Assembly (NCBI RefSeq): GCF_025869515.1
Contig: NZ_JAOZVR010000101.1
Span: forward strand, 1 to 43,236
Origin: Ferrovibrio sp.
Lineage (GTDB): Bacteria; Pseudomonadota; Alphaproteobacteria; Ferrovibrionales; Ferrovibrionaceae
Reading direction: 5' to 3'
Length of the DNA stretch: 43,236 bases
Shown here: positions 1 through 8,671 of the stretch, piece after piece
Layout: each line of letters starts with the position of its first letter
How positions within the stretch are numbered: position 1 is the stretch's first letter
Made by a program: the position numbers and the translations under genes
The notes under the pieces: model-generated
What the model was told of the DNA's origin: nothing
Seen by the model: the letters and a program-made list of their open reading frames with translations, nothing else
The model's database searches: none

Positions 1-36
1 GTGCCGGCGCCGCCTGCCAGGATGATGCCTTTCATG
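1..36 (-). CDS. Nucleotidyltransferase, RmlA-like (5' end only)
   Basis: Only the first twelve codons are inside the window; the gene runs off the left edge on the minus strand. They read MKGIILAGGAGT, the glycine-rich nucleotide-binding start of glucose-1-phosphate thymidylyltransferases (RmlA) and related sugar-nucleotide pyrophosphorylases. A GGAAGG ribosome-binding site lies six bases before the ATG. RmlA makes dTDP-glucose, which would feed the aminotransferase and acyltransferase genes to the right. The divergent neighbour is the glycosyltransferase fusion starting at 208, so the AT-richer 37-207 gap probably carries promoters for both directions. UTP- or CTP-type relatives share this start, so the exact substrate is open. 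Confidence 0.7.
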
Positions 37-207
37 AACTGCCTTCCGCCACGAGAACCGCCCCGTAGCCGGGGCGCGCCACAATAGTGTCTTTTATAAA
101 GCACTTGCTTAAGAAATACCGAATATCTCTTGCAAGCCGTCAAGTCATTAACGACACGTTAAAGCCTGGGCGATATTGCTTGAACATGGGTATCTGCGGG
201 GTCGACC

Positions 208-2244
208 GTGCCGAAGATCAGCGTTCTAATGCCGAGTTACAATCATGCCCGCTTCGTCGAGCAGGCGATCCGCAGTGCGCTTGACCAGAGCTTTGGCGAT
301 TTCGAACTCCTGATCATCGACGATGGCTCGACGGACGGCACCCCCGACATAGTACGCGGGGTGCAGGACAGCCGCATCCGCTTCACCGCGCTCGACCGCA
401 ACCTTGGCGCCTGTACCGCCGTCAACATGCTGCTTGAGCAGATGACCGGCGACTATTACTGCCTGCTCAGCTCGGATGACATCTACCTGCCGCACAAGCT
501 GCAGGCGCAGCTCGATTTCATGGAAAGCCATCCGGGTCACGCCGCCTGCTTCTCCACCTGCCGCGTCATCGATGAAGCAGGCCGCGATGTTGCCGACAGC
601 CGCGTGGCCAGCGCCTTCAAACCGGTTGGCGGCTCGCGTTTCGAATTCCTCCATCGGCTTTTCCATCAGAATTTCCTTTGTCACCCCAGCGTCATGCTGC
701 GCACCAGCGTGCTGCGCAAGGCCGGGACGTTCGACGAGCGGCTGCGCCAGCTGCCCGACCAGGATATGTGGATCAGGGTGGCGCAGCATGGCGAAATCCA
801 CATCATGCCGGAACCCACGCTGCTGTTCCGCGATCACGGCGGCAACACCTCGCGCAAGACACCGGCAAGCGCGTTTCGCACCGCGCTTGAGCAGCGCTTC
901 ATCCTGGAGCGGTATCGCGACATCACCGGCATCCCGGACCTGCTGCAGGTCTTTCCGGCCCTGCGCGAGCGCTTTCCCAAACCGGCGGACGGCACGCATG
1001 AATTCCTGCTGGCGCATGCCGCCCTGGCCGTGCCCAGCAACCAGCATGCCGATTTCGCGATCGAGACCCTGTTCCGCCTGATGAGCGATCCGCAGCAGGC
1101 CGCCCTGCTGGAGAAGGCCTACGGTTTCCGCTGGCGCGACCTGCACGAGATTACCGGCAGATTGAATATCTACGGATTGCACAGCGATGCGATCCTGATC
1201 GGCGCCGTCATCGATTCCGCCGGCAAGCCGACGGTGCAGGATCAACTGATCGTTCGCGACGGCGCCTTCGAATTCTTCCTGCCCTTCGCCGGCGATACGG
1301 CCCAGGCGAATGCAAACTGCATCCTGCAGTTCGCCAATCCGAATGCCGTGCTTGAACTGGCCACCTTTGCCCTGGCCGGCGCCGACCGTCAGCCCATCGC
1401 CGCGCTGAAATTCTCAAGCAACGCAACGCTGAGCGGAAATAGCCCGGCTGGACCGTATTTCTTCGGCATTGCCAGTCCCACGATTGCCGCGGCCCTGCCG
1501 CCCGATGCGGCGAAAACCGCGCGCGGCATCCTGATCCGGGGCAATGTCAGGGCGCTCGGCGGCCCGGCCGCCACCGCCCTGCATGATGCCCTGAAACAGG
1601 CAAAACCGGCCTCGCCGCCGCCGCCGCACTCGCCGCTCCCGGGCGTCGCAGCCACGCCAGAAAGGACCCCGTCCATGCAAGCCAGTTCCGGCATCCCGAC
1701 ACCGCAGCCCGCCACAGCTGGCGAGCTGCGCCTGCATCTCGGTTGCGGCGGCAATGTGATGCCCGACTGGGTCAACCTCGACATCGAAGCGCGCCCCGGC
1801 GTCACCCAGCACGATCTGACCAGACCGCTTCCCTTTCCCAGCGGCAGCGCGGACTTCGTCTACAGCGAGCATTTCATCGAGCATATCGGCTTCGAGCAGG
1901 GCCTGCGCCTGATGCGCGAGGTGCGACGCGTCCTCAAGCCGACCGGCATATTCCGCGTGTCGACACCCGATCTTCTGTTTCTGATCCAGCAGTATCTCAA
2001 GCGCAACATGACCGAATGGGCCAATGTGAACTGGCTGCCGAAAACGCCATGCCAGATGGTCAATGGCGGCATGCGCCTGTGGGGGCACCAGTTCGTCTAC
2101 GACGAGGAAGAACTGTCGATGCAGCTCAGGGCCGCGGGCTTCGGCAACGTGCAGCGGGTCGGCTATCGCGAGAGCAAGTATCCGCAGCTCAGTCAGCTGG
2201 AATGCCGGCCGTTCCATGGCGAGCTGATCTTCGAAGCCAGCTGA
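208..2244 (+). CDS. Glycosyltransferase family 2 / SAM methyltransferase fusion
   Basis: A 678-residue two-enzyme protein, probably acting on a surface polysaccharide at the inner face of the membrane. Residues 1-230 are a GT2 GT-A domain: the start KISVLMPSYN, the nucleotide-binding DDGSTDGT near residue 37 and an SSDD motif near residue 90. Residues about 325-460 form a separate predicted beta-rich stretch that I do not recognise. A Pro/Ala/Ser-rich linker follows (about 465-505). Residues 506-678 are a class I methyltransferase: HLGCGG binds SAM, followed by WVNLDIE and a HFIEHI motif. The start is GTG at 208; it lacks a strong ribosome-binding site, but it gives the usual GT2 N-terminus. 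The sugar donor and the methylated group cannot be told. Confidence 0.85.
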   Translation: MPKISVLMPSYNHARFVEQAIRSALDQSFGDFELLIIDDGSTDGTPDIVRGVQDSRIRFTALDRNLGACTAVNMLLEQMTGDYYCLLSSDDIYLPHKLQAQLDFMESHPGHAACFSTCRVIDEAGRDVADSRVASAFKPVGGSRFEFLHRLFHQNFLCHPSVMLRTSVLRKAGTFDERLRQLPDQDMWIRVAQHGEIHIMPEPTLLFRDHGGNTSRKTPASAFRTALEQRFILERYRDITGIPDLLQVFPALRERFPKPADGTHEFLLAHAALAVPSNQHADFAIETLFRLMSDPQQAALLEKAYGFRWRDLHEITGRLNIYGLHSDAILIGAVIDSAGKPTVQDQLIVRDGAFEFFLPFAGDTAQANANCILQFANPNAVLELATFALAGADRQPIAALKFSSNATLSGNSPAGPYFFGIASPTIAAALPPDAAKTARGILIRGNVRALGGPAATALHDALKQAKPASPPPPHSPLPGVAATPERTPSMQASSGIPTPQPATAGELRLHLGCGGNVMPDWVNLDIEARPGVTQHDLTRPLPFPSGSADFVYSEHFIEHIGFEQGLRLMREVRRVLKPTGIFRVSTPDLLFLIQQYLKRNMTEWANVNWLPKTPCQMVNGGMRLWGHQFVYDEEELSMQLRAAGFGNVQRVGYRESKYPQLSQLECRPFHGELIFEAS

Positions 2245-2304
2245 CCGGCTCCGCCCGCACGGCCAATTACCGAATCTTTAACCGGCTTGGGGGAGCATGG
2301 CGGC

Positions 2305-3429
2305 ATGGATAATCCCCGCATTCCGTTCCTGAAGCCGCATCTGGTGGAACTGCCGGCCTACGAGCCGCTGATCCGCAGCATCGAGCAGTCGCATATCTAT
2401 TCCAATTTCGGACCGCTCAACACCCGCTTCGAAACCGAACTGCTCGGCCGGTTCTTCACCGGCGCCGGCGCATTGTCCACCGTCAACAACGCCACCATCG
2501 GCCTTATGGTGGCGCTCAGGCTGCACGGCCTGACCGGCCGGCGGCATGTGATCATGCCGAGCTACACCTTCGTGGCCACGCCGCTGGCGGCGATGTGGGC
2601 CGGCTTCACGCCCTATTTCGTCGATGTCGCGCCGGACGACTGGGCGCTGGACCATGACAAGGTGACGGCGGCGCTGCAGGCGCTCGATGGCGATGTAGCC
2701 GCCGTGATGCCCTACGCCACCTTCGGTAACAATATCGATCTCGCCTTCTATGCCGATCTCGAACGACAGGGCATACCGGTCGTGGTGGATGCCGCGGCCA
2801 GCCTCGGCTGTTTCGACGGCAATGCCAATTTCGGCACCGGCTTCCCGGGCCTGGTGGTCTACAGCCTGCATGCGACGAAATCCTTCCCGGTCGGCGAAGG
2901 CGGCGTGATCTACAGCGCACGCACCGACCTGATCGCCCGGCTGCGCGGCATGCTGAATTTCGGCTTCGACCAGAACCGCGTCTCGGCCGAGATGGGGCTG
3001 AACGGCAAGCTGCCGGAACTGCTGGCGGCCGTCGGCATCGCCACGCTGCAGGCCTTCGACGCCGGCGCGATGAAAAGCCGCGCCGCCGCCGAGCGCTACA
3101 TCGCGGCTTTCGGCGGCCCGGACTTCGCCCGGCGGGGCTGGCAGACCCAGCGCCTGCGCGGTGACGTGCTGCGTCCCTTTTTCCCGATCCTGACGCCGCC
3201 GGACCGGCCGGCCAGCGGCGTGCTGCAGCATCTGGAGGCGCATGGCATCCAGACGCGTGCCTATTTCAATCCGACCTGCCACCAGCAGCCGGCTTTCCGC
3301 GACTGCCCGCATGGCGACCTGACGCAGACCGAGGCCATGGCGCCGCGCTCGCTCTGCCTGCCACAGTGGAACGCCCTGCCGCAGGAAGACATCGACCGCA
3401 TCATCGGCCTGCTGGCATCGGCAGCCTAG
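2305..3429 (+). CDS. DegT/DnrJ/EryC1/StrS sugar aminotransferase
   Basis: A 374-residue PLP-dependent aminotransferase of the nucleotide-sugar type, which transfers an amino group to a keto-sugar nucleotide. The N-terminus IPFLKPHL is typical of the family. The cofactor aspartate is in VVVDAA (about D162), and the Schiff-base lysine is K192 in [13 protein letters not shown] chose the ATG at 2305, not the upstream TTG at 2287, because GGGGGAG lies about ten bases before the ATG. With the RmlA-like start on the left and the NeuD-like acyltransferase convergent on its right, it fits synthesis of an N-acylated amino sugar such as a dTDP-amino-deoxyhexose. The dehydratase and isomerase of such a pathway are not in the window. 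Confidence 0.9.
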   Translation: MDNPRIPFLKPHLVELPAYEPLIRSIEQSHIYSNFGPLNTRFETELLGRFFTGAGALSTVNNATIGLMVALRLHGLTGRRHVIMPSYTFVATPLAAMWAGFTPYFVDVAPDDWALDHDKVTAALQALDGDVAAVMPYATFGNNIDLAFYADLERQGIPVVVDAAASLGCFDGNANFGTGFPGLVVYSLHATKSFPVGEGGVIYSARTDLIARLRGMLNFGFDQNRVSAEMGLNGKLPELLAAVGIATLQAFDAGAMKSRAAAERYIAAFGGPDFARRGWQTQRLRGDVLRPFFPILTPPDRPASGVLQHLEAHGIQTRAYFNPTCHQQPAFRDCPHGDLTQTEAMAPRSLCLPQWNALPQEDIDRIIGLLASAA

Positions 3430-4088
3430 CTGGCCAGCGGCCGCGCCGGATTGCCCACCACCGTCGTATAGGGCGCCACATCCCTGGTGACGACGGCGCC
3501 CATCCCGACGACGGCGCCCTCGCCGATCACCAGCGGCTTGCCGCTGGCGCCTTCCCGGATCACCGCGCCGGTGCCGATATAGGCATAGTCGCCGATATGG
3601 ATTTTGCCATTGCAGTTCACGCGCGGCGCGAAGGTGACGTAGTCGCCGATCACGCAGTCATGCGCGACGTAGGAATAGATGTTGGAGTGAAAGTATTTTC
3701 CGATCCTGGCATTCGAGGTCACCATCGAATTGGCGCACAGGATCGCGCCTGCGGCGATCTCGTTGGCCTCGTAGATCGTGGTGTTGCCGGCCTGCAGGGT
3801 GAGCGGGCGGGCGCCGCGCTGCAGACAGGTTTCGGCCAGCCGCTGGCGGTCCTTCGGGCTGCCGATCGCGACATTGAAATAGCGTTCCTCGCAGTCGAGC
3901 GCGAAGAAGGCATCCTCGGACAGCACCGGAATGCCGTTGACCGTGGCTGCGTCCGGCCGGGTTTCGAGAAAACAGATCGTTGGCAGGTCACCCTCGCCGA
4001 AAGCGCGGCGCAGGCTGTCGCGCACGAAGGGCATCACTTCCCTGGCGAATCCGCCGGCGCCGTATAGGCCGAATATCCGCTTTGGCAT
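3426..4088 (-). CDS. NeuD/PglD-like sugar O/N-acyltransferase
   Basis: A 220-residue left-handed beta-helix acyltransferase. The N-terminus [14 protein letters not shown] is the Rossmann-like nucleotide-sugar binding half seen in NeuD and PglD. From about residue 100 there are hexapeptide repeats ([40 protein letters not shown]), ending with the usual VVGNPARPL. The family moves an acetyl or formyl group from an acyl carrier such as acetyl-CoA to an amino sugar. The start at 4088 has GGAGCGGGGGAG just upstream; a longer reading frame to 4352 has no family-like extension. It overlaps the end of the aminotransferase gene by four bases, tail to tail. Confidence 0.87.
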   Translation of the reverse strand: MPKRIFGLYGAGGFAREVMPFVRDSLRRAFGEGDLPTICFLETRPDAATVNGIPVLSEDAFFALDCEERYFNVAIGSPKDRQRLAETCLQRGARPLTLQAGNTTIYEANEIAAGAILCANSMVTSNARIGKYFHSNIYSYVAHDCVIGDYVTFAPRVNCNGKIHIGDYAYIGTGAVIREGASGKPLVIGEGAVVGMGAVVTRDVAPYTTVVGNPARPLAS

Positions 4089-4155
4089 CGCTCCCCCGCT
4101 CCATTGCGCGGCATCCCAGCCTACTATGCCCGGGTCGCCGCTTCCATCCACGCGC

Positions 4156-5244
4156 TCAGGCCGGCAGCGTAAGCCCCGCCCTGGCAAACACCTCGAACAG
4201 CTGCCGGCGCAGGCGTGCCACCGAATAGTCGCGGCCGACGCGGTCGCGCGCCCTGGCCAGGATCGCCTGCCGCGCCGGCGCATCGGCGAGCAGGTCGGGC
4301 AGAGCAGCGGCCCAGTCGCCGTCCGCCACCAGCCTTGCGGCGTCACCGGCACAGCAGTCGCGATAGATCGGATGGTCGGAGGCGATGACGGGCAGGCCGG
4401 CGGCGGTGTATTCGACCCATTTGGTATAGGTCTTCATCCGCGTGAACGGGTTGTCGCACAGCGGCGTCAGGCCGAGCGACCAGTTGCGCCGCTGCAGGTC
4501 GCGCAGGTAGTCGTCATAGGGGATGAAGCGGCGCTCATGCTGCACGCGGGCCCCGAAGCGCTGCAGCTCGGCCGGCAGATGCTCCAGCGAGCCGATCAGT
4601 TCGAACCGCGCCTGCGGAAACCGCTCCAGCGCCGCGACGATGCCGGGCAGCGCCAGTTTCAGATCCTCGTTATGGCCGCCGCTGGCGGCGTATCCAAAGA
4701 CAAGCGGCCCGTCCGGCGTCATGGTCGGCAGCGGCAGCAGGTCGACGGCGGCGCAGATCGGACCGACATGCGGATGGGCCACGTTGATGCCGAGCTCGAG
4801 CATGCGGTCGCGCAGGGCCGCCGTGCTGAAATAGGCGACGCTCGCCTGCTCCATCTGCACCCGCAGGGCCTGCAGCCGTTTGGGGTGATTGTAATAGGCG
4901 ACCTTGTCGGCGCCCTGATCGGGCGAGACTTCCATCAGGTTGTCGTCGAGGTGGAAGACGTAAGGCAGGCCGCGCTGGCGGCTGACCTGCATGAATTCCT
5001 CGGCCATCAGGCCGTTGTAGCGGCTGGAGAACACCAGCGCCGGCTGCACCCTGTCGAGGATCAGGCCGGCGAGCGTGGCGGCATCGATGCCGGACGGCGC
5101 GCCTTTGACGATCTGCGCCAGCCCGTCCTGGGTCAGCATCTGGATATCGAAACCGGGCAGGCCATGCAGCGGACGCAGCAGATGGATCGCCAGGGTCGGC
5201 GATGCGCTGGCGGCCAGGGCCAGAATGCTGACCGGCCCGCTCAT
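4156..5244 (-). CDS. GT-B glycosyltransferase (GT1/GT4-like)
   Basis: A 362-residue predicted cytoplasmic glycosyltransferase. The C-terminal half has the GT-B donor-site pattern [17 protein letters not shown] near residue 285, where the Glu normally contacts the nucleotide sugar. The N-terminal half has a YVFHLDDN segment often seen in GT4-like proteins. The ATG overlaps the stop of the upstream gene (ATGA at 5241-5244), so the two glycosyltransferases are translationally coupled. Its role is probably one step in building the glycan whose sugars are made by the neighbouring genes. The exact sugar is unknown. Confidence 0.82.
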   Translation of the reverse strand: MSGPVSILALAASASPTLAIHLLRPLHGLPGFDIQMLTQDGLAQIVKGAPSGIDAATLAGLILDRVQPALVFSSRYNGLMAEEFMQVSRQRGLPYVFHLDDNLMEVSPDQGADKVAYYNHPKRLQALRVQMEQASVAYFSTAALRDRMLELGINVAHPHVGPICAAVDLLPLPTMTPDGPLVFGYAASGGHNEDLKLALPGIVAALERFPQARFELIGSLEHLPAELQRFGARVQHERRFIPYDDYLRDLQRRNWSLGLTPLCDNPFTRMKTYTKWVEYTAAGLPVIASDHPIYRDCCAGDAARLVADGDWAAALPDLLADAPARQAILARARDRVGRDYSVARLRRQLFEVFARAGLTLPA

Positions 5245-6326
5245 CTTCTGGCCGCCTGCAGCTCGCGCGCCACATCGAGCCAGCGCGCGGCGATCGCCGC
5301 CGGGCTGTAGCGGGCCTCGACGAAGTCCTGGCCGGCCTGAATGCGCTGCAATGTCGCGGCCGGATCGGCCAGCGCGGTGGCGACGGCCGTAGCGATCGAG
5401 GCATCGAGGCCGATGAAATCGCCCAGCGTGCGATAGCTTTCGAGCGGATGCGCCACGACATAGCGCCCGGCGGCGAGCGCCTGCAGCGCGCGGTTGTTGC
5501 TCTTGCCCTTCGACATCATCGAACCGGCATCGAAGGGCAGCGCGACCAGGTCGCAGGCGGCGAGTGCGGCTTCCAGCACCGGCACCGACCAGGCCGCATG
5601 CGTGACGCCGAACGTGGCCGGATCGGCCTCGCCGAAGACCTGGCGGCTTTCGGCAGTAGGCAGTTTCTCGCAGACCAGATGCAGCTGGCAGGGCGTGGTG
5701 GCGCGGATTTTCGGCAGGTCGTCATGCACCAGCTGCTTCAGCGCGGCGATATGCGCCGACAGGAAGCCGAACCACAGCAGCCTGAGTTCGGGGCCGGGCG
5801 CGAATTTCGCCGGCTGGCGCGCCACTTCCACCACATCCTCGATCACGAAGACCGGGCGGGCATTGCGCAAAGCCGTGCGCAGCAGTTCGGCCAGCGCTCC
5901 GGTCGGCGCGGTGACGGCGTCGCAGCGCGCGAAGATCGCGTCCAGGATCACGCGATAGGCCTGCGCCTTGTCGGGCCCCAGCGCCTTCGCCATCGCCTCC
6001 TGGAATTCCGCCGTGAACTTGAAATCGGAGACATCGATGACGACGCGGCCGCCCTCGCTGCGGATCTTGTCCAGCTTGTCGAGCAGCACCGAGATCACAT
6101 TGGCCAGCAGCAGGATGTCGTGCTTGGGCTGGTGCAGCACCAGCAGGTCGAGCCTGGTGTCGAAATCGGGCCGGAACAGGTCGATCACCGTGGTGACCTC
6201 GGCGCGCTGGCCGTCCTTCTGCATCTGCCCGGCCGGAATGAAGCCGCGATAGCGCGCGCTGGCCAGATGCGTCATCTGGGCCTGCGGGGCATGGGGCACG
6301 GCATTGACCGCAAAGACGACGCGCAT
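5241..6326 (-). CDS. Probable GT-B glycosyltransferase
   Basis: A 361-residue protein beginning MRVVFAVNAVP. A C-terminal segment KGKSNNRALQALAAGRYVVAHP near residue 270 corresponds to the donor-binding loop of GT-B glycosyltransferases, with the small-residue turn LAAG before the strand. It is less canonical than its downstream partner, lacking the usual E-x7-E pattern, so activity is inferred. It is the first gene of a two-gene unit with the glycosyltransferase ending at 4156. Its product is soluble, with no signal peptide or membrane segment. Confidence 0.72.
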   Translation of the reverse strand: MRVVFAVNAVPHAPQAQMTHLASARYRGFIPAGQMQKDGQRAEVTTVIDLFRPDFDTRLDLLVLHQPKHDILLLANVISVLLDKLDKIRSEGGRVVIDVSDFKFTAEFQEAMAKALGPDKAQAYRVILDAIFARCDAVTAPTGALAELLRTALRNARPVFVIEDVVEVARQPAKFAPGPELRLLWFGFLSAHIAALKQLVHDDLPKIRATTPCQLHLVCEKLPTAESRQVFGEADPATFGVTHAAWSVPVLEAALAACDLVALPFDAGSMMSKGKSNNRALQALAAGRYVVAHPLESYRTLGDFIGLDASIATAVATALADPAATLQRIQAGQDFVEARYSPAAIAARWLDVARELQAARR

Positions 6327-6399
6327 GGCGGGGTGAAGACCTTCGATTCGGCAGGTTAGCGAGTATAGCGGCTTTGCCCCGGCCGGCGAGGCGGGGCGC

Positions 6400-6927
6400 T
6401 CAGGCGAAGGGCAGCCGGAAATTCCACAGGCCGCTCCAGATCACGAACAGCATCAGGCCGGCGCCGATGGCGAAGGCGCCGAGCACGCCGCCGCCGCCCA
6501 GCCGCCCGCCGCGCAGCGCGAGCACGCCCGCCCAGATCGCGACCGGATAGTAGAGCAGCGCCGCCGAGACCAGGCCGGGCGAATAGCTGTCGGCATAGAC
6601 CGTGGTGACGACATGGAAGATGAAGTTCCAGAACAGATTGCCGCTCGCCCAGCTGAGGAAGACGAAGGCCGACAGCGACGAGCGGCTGCGGCTGGCCCAG
6701 AGCGACAGCGACAGCAGGATGGCCATGAACAGGCCGTTGTTGAGCCAGAAGCCCTGGTTGTCCATCTCGGCATGCATGTGCCGGGTCATCCAGCCGGGGA
6801 AGCCGGCGAGGAATTCCTCGGGGATATGCACTGCATAGGCGAGCGGCAGGGCCCAGAGGAATCGCTCGAAGGTCATGAGGTTCGGATGGCGCGCAGCAAC
6901 CGACGCGGCGGGGGTCATGGAACCCAT
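6400..6927 (-). CDS. HXXEE-domain membrane protein
   Basis: A 175-residue integral membrane protein of the HXXEE family, whose function is unknown. The diagnostic motif is HIPEE in the first membrane-proximal segment (near residue 35), with a second charged cluster HMHAEMDN about 15 residues later. Four or five hydrophobic segments follow, one containing NLFWNFIFHVVTT. I placed the start at 6927 because GGAG sits five bases upstream; a second ATG three codons in is also possible. The frame stays open to 6975, but without a better ribosome-binding site. It lies just downstream of tRNA-Arg on the same strand. Confidence 0.85.
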   Translation of the reverse strand: MGSMTPAASVAARHPNLMTFERFLWALPLAYAVHIPEEFLAGFPGWMTRHMHAEMDNQGFWLNNGLFMAILLSLSLWASRSRSSLSAFVFLSWASGNLFWNFIFHVVTTVYADSYSPGLVSAALLYYPVAIWAGVLALRGGRLGGGGVLGAFAIGAGLMLFVIWSGLWNFRLPFA

Positions 6928-6986
6928 GGTTTCTCCAGATCGCGGCCTGAGGACAACCGCCATTTCGGCTAACATACTGAAAAGAT

Positions 6987-7063
<77 letters not shown>

Positions 7064-7109
7064 CGGCGGCAAACCGGCGGAAACCGCCGCCGGGTCGCGA
7101 ACGGGCCGG

Positions 7110-7139
7110 ACCTTACCCGAGCAGGCCCCGGGGAAGCAA
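7110..7139 (-). promoter_or_regulatory. Candidate promoter of tRNA-Arg
   Basis: On the minus strand, TTGCTT (7139-7134) and TAAGGT (7115-7110) are separated by 18 bases and lie about 47 bases upstream of the mature tRNA 5' end. This is a plausible -35/-10 pair, but both boxes deviate from consensus. It is supported mainly by position between the phased CTTAT array and the tRNA gene. Confidence 0.35.
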
Positions 7140-7165
7140 GGCGGAAGCCGGCGCGGCGCAGTCCG

Positions 7166-7290
7166 GGCTTATACCGGCTTATCCGGGGCTTAGGCCGGCT
7201 TATCGGCGCTCTAAACCGGCTTATGCGGGCTTATCGGAGGCTTATACCGGCTTATCGCAGGCTTATTTCGGCTTATCCGGATTTATTCGC
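7166..7290. repeat. Helically phased CTTAT tandem array
   Basis: About twelve copies of a degenerate GGCTTAT-type unit follow one another. The CTTA steps begin at 7168, 7178, 7189, 7199, (7209), 7220, 7230, 7241, 7251, 7262, 7272 and (7282), with the bracketed ones degenerate. Spacing alternates 10 and 11 bases, so two units make 21 bp, close to two turns of B-DNA. All motifs therefore face one side of the helix. The array begins about 27 bases upstream of the candidate tRNA promoter and lies beyond the 3' end of the minus-strand cassette. Because 21 is a multiple of three, a plus-strand frame reads a seven-residue repeat, but I do not consider that a gene. Confidence 0.85.
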
Positions 7291-7340
7291 CTTCTCCCTG
7301 TCCATCCTGTGGTGCTACTCGCGCGGAATGTGTGGTGACG

Positions 7341-7937
7341 TCAGCGGCTGCGGGGCGGGCGCACCGGGGCGCGGATCAGCAGCGGCGCGCCGTTGCTATC
7401 GACCGGCCCGCCCTCGCCGCGATAAGCGAGCATCTGGCGGATAAATCTGAAGGCCATCTCATAGGCATGCTCGGGCCATGAGGACAAGATCGGTCCGAAC
7501 AGATCGAAGTCCGAGGACTCGATTTTACAGCCCCAGCATCCATTGGCCGCGGGCTCGGGCGGGCGTACCTCGGCCGTGAAATCCGTGAACTGGCCATCGC
7601 GCACGACATGGCCCCGGAAACGCGCCGGCGCGAAACAGGGTATGCCGAACTCATCCGTCACCGGCACAGCGATATCGGCGTCGTTCCCCGCTTCATCGCA
7701 GAGCGTCAGCCCTGTCAGTTCGATACTGAACCGCAAAAAGGACGCGGCCTTCGCATAGGTCCATTCCGGATATAGCGAGCGAGTTTGCCCGCCGCCTCCA
7801 GCCAAGGGGCAGTTAAAACTGCAGAGATACTCGTCCGTGCCATCGCTTGCCGCCACCGGCGCGCCAATCTCGCCGGTCAGCGGCCGTATGGCGCCATCCG
7901 GGTAGCGGACGAAGAGCGAGACGGCGAAGGCTTTCAC
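7341..7937 (-). CDS. Two-domain protein of unknown function, cassette gene 4
   Basis: A 198-residue protein that I do not recognise as a named family. It aligns over its whole length with the product of 8665-9300: both begin V-x-A-F, both have G-x(3)RPL near residue 17, a Y-x-C pair near residue 38 and a C-terminal WPE-x-AY-x(2)AFR followed by GAP. Within each protein this pattern occurs twice, so each seems to carry two copies of an 80-100-residue unit. The pattern loosely resembles DUF6968-type proteins, but I cannot confirm that. The GTG start at 7937 overlaps the stop of the ATPase gene (GTGA). A longer frame to 8138 lies inside the ATPase gene and is rejected. Confidence 0.7.
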   Translation of the reverse strand: MKAFAVSLFVRYPDGAIRPLTGEIGAPVAASDGTDEYLCSFNCPLAGGGGQTRSLYPEWTYAKAASFLRFSIELTGLTLCDEAGNDADIAVPVTDEFGIPCFAPARFRGHVVRDGQFTDFTAEVRPPEPAANGCWGCKIESSDFDLFGPILSSWPEHAYEMAFRFIRQMLAYRGEGGPVDSNGAPLLIRAPVRPPRSR

Positions 7938-8671
7938 CCGATATCCTCGAACAGGTCGCGCATGTAGCCATCCGGATCGGCGAGGAAACCGCGCATGATG
8001 CGGACATGCTCGGTCTCCGCCGGTGCAATCGGCCGGATCGCGCCACCATCGAGCGAGAGCAGCGTCACCTCTGGCAGGTTCATCAGGATCGGCGAATGCG
8101 TGGCGATGATCGCCTGCACCTGGCCGCTGACCTGCCACTGCCGCAGGATGCGCAGGAAGGCGAGCTGGCGCTGCGGCGACAGCGCCACTTCCGGTTCATC
8201 GAGGATATAGATGGCGCGCTGGTGTGCGTGCAGGCGGTCTTCGAAAGCCTGCAGGAAAGCCTCGCCGTGGCTGCGCCGATGCATGCCCGGCGCCGGAAAA
8301 CCGGACTCGACATATGCCGTGTCGATATAGGTCTGGAAATTGAAAAAGCTTTCGGCGCGGAAGAAAAACCCGCGGCTGACCTTGGGCAACCAGGACAAAC
8401 GCAGCGCCCTGGTCAGCGCATTGGCGGTTTCCGCCGCGCCGGTCTGGTGATCCTGGCTGCCGCCCTGCGGCGAGAAGCCGGCCGCCTGCGCGATGGCTTC
8501 GATCAGGGTCGATTTTCCCGAACCATTCTCGCCGACGATGACCGTGATCGCGGTTTCGAAATTCAGTTCGAAATCATCCGTGAGATACGCCAGCGCACCG
8601 AAAGGGAATGCCTCTCGATCCGTTTTTGACGGATCGAGAGTGATGCGCTTGAGAAATGGGGCGGTCAGCAT
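7934..8671 (-). CDS. AAA/ABC-type ATPase (SMC-like, COG3910-like)
   Basis: A 245-residue soluble ATPase of the RecF/SMC-like ABC class. Walker A is GENGSGKST (near residue 47). A signature-like SHGEAF lies near residue 134, Walker B is IYILDEPEVAL with its catalytic Glu (near 155), and the switch histidine is in IIATHSP (near 190). There is no room for a coiled-coil arm and no TOPRIM domain, so it is a minimal head domain like the predicted ATPases of COG3910. Its ATG overlaps the stop of the upstream gene (ATGCTGA), and its stop overlaps the next GTG. It is thus embedded between two paralogous genes. Small ATPases of this kind are often found in defence modules, but its role here is unknown. 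Confidence 0.85.
   Translation of the reverse strand: MLTAPFLKRITLDPSKTDREAFPFGALAYLTDDFELNFETAITVIVGENGSGKSTLIEAIAQAAGFSPQGGSQDHQTGAAETANALTRALRLSWLPKVSRGFFFRAESFFNFQTYIDTAYVESGFPAPGMHRRSHGEAFLQAFEDRLHAHQRAIYILDEPEVALSPQRQLAFLRILRQWQVSGQVQAIIATHSPILMNLPEVTLLSLDGGAIRPIAPAETEHVRIMRGFLADPDGYMRDLFEDIG

Noticed and set aside
7166..7290. Replication origin or DnaA-box cluster (TTATCC motifs)
   Set aside because: The motifs end TTATCCGG or TTATCGG, not TTATCCACA, there is no AT-rich unwinding stretch, and no dnaA or replication gene is nearby. The phasing is better explained by curvature or cooperative binding.
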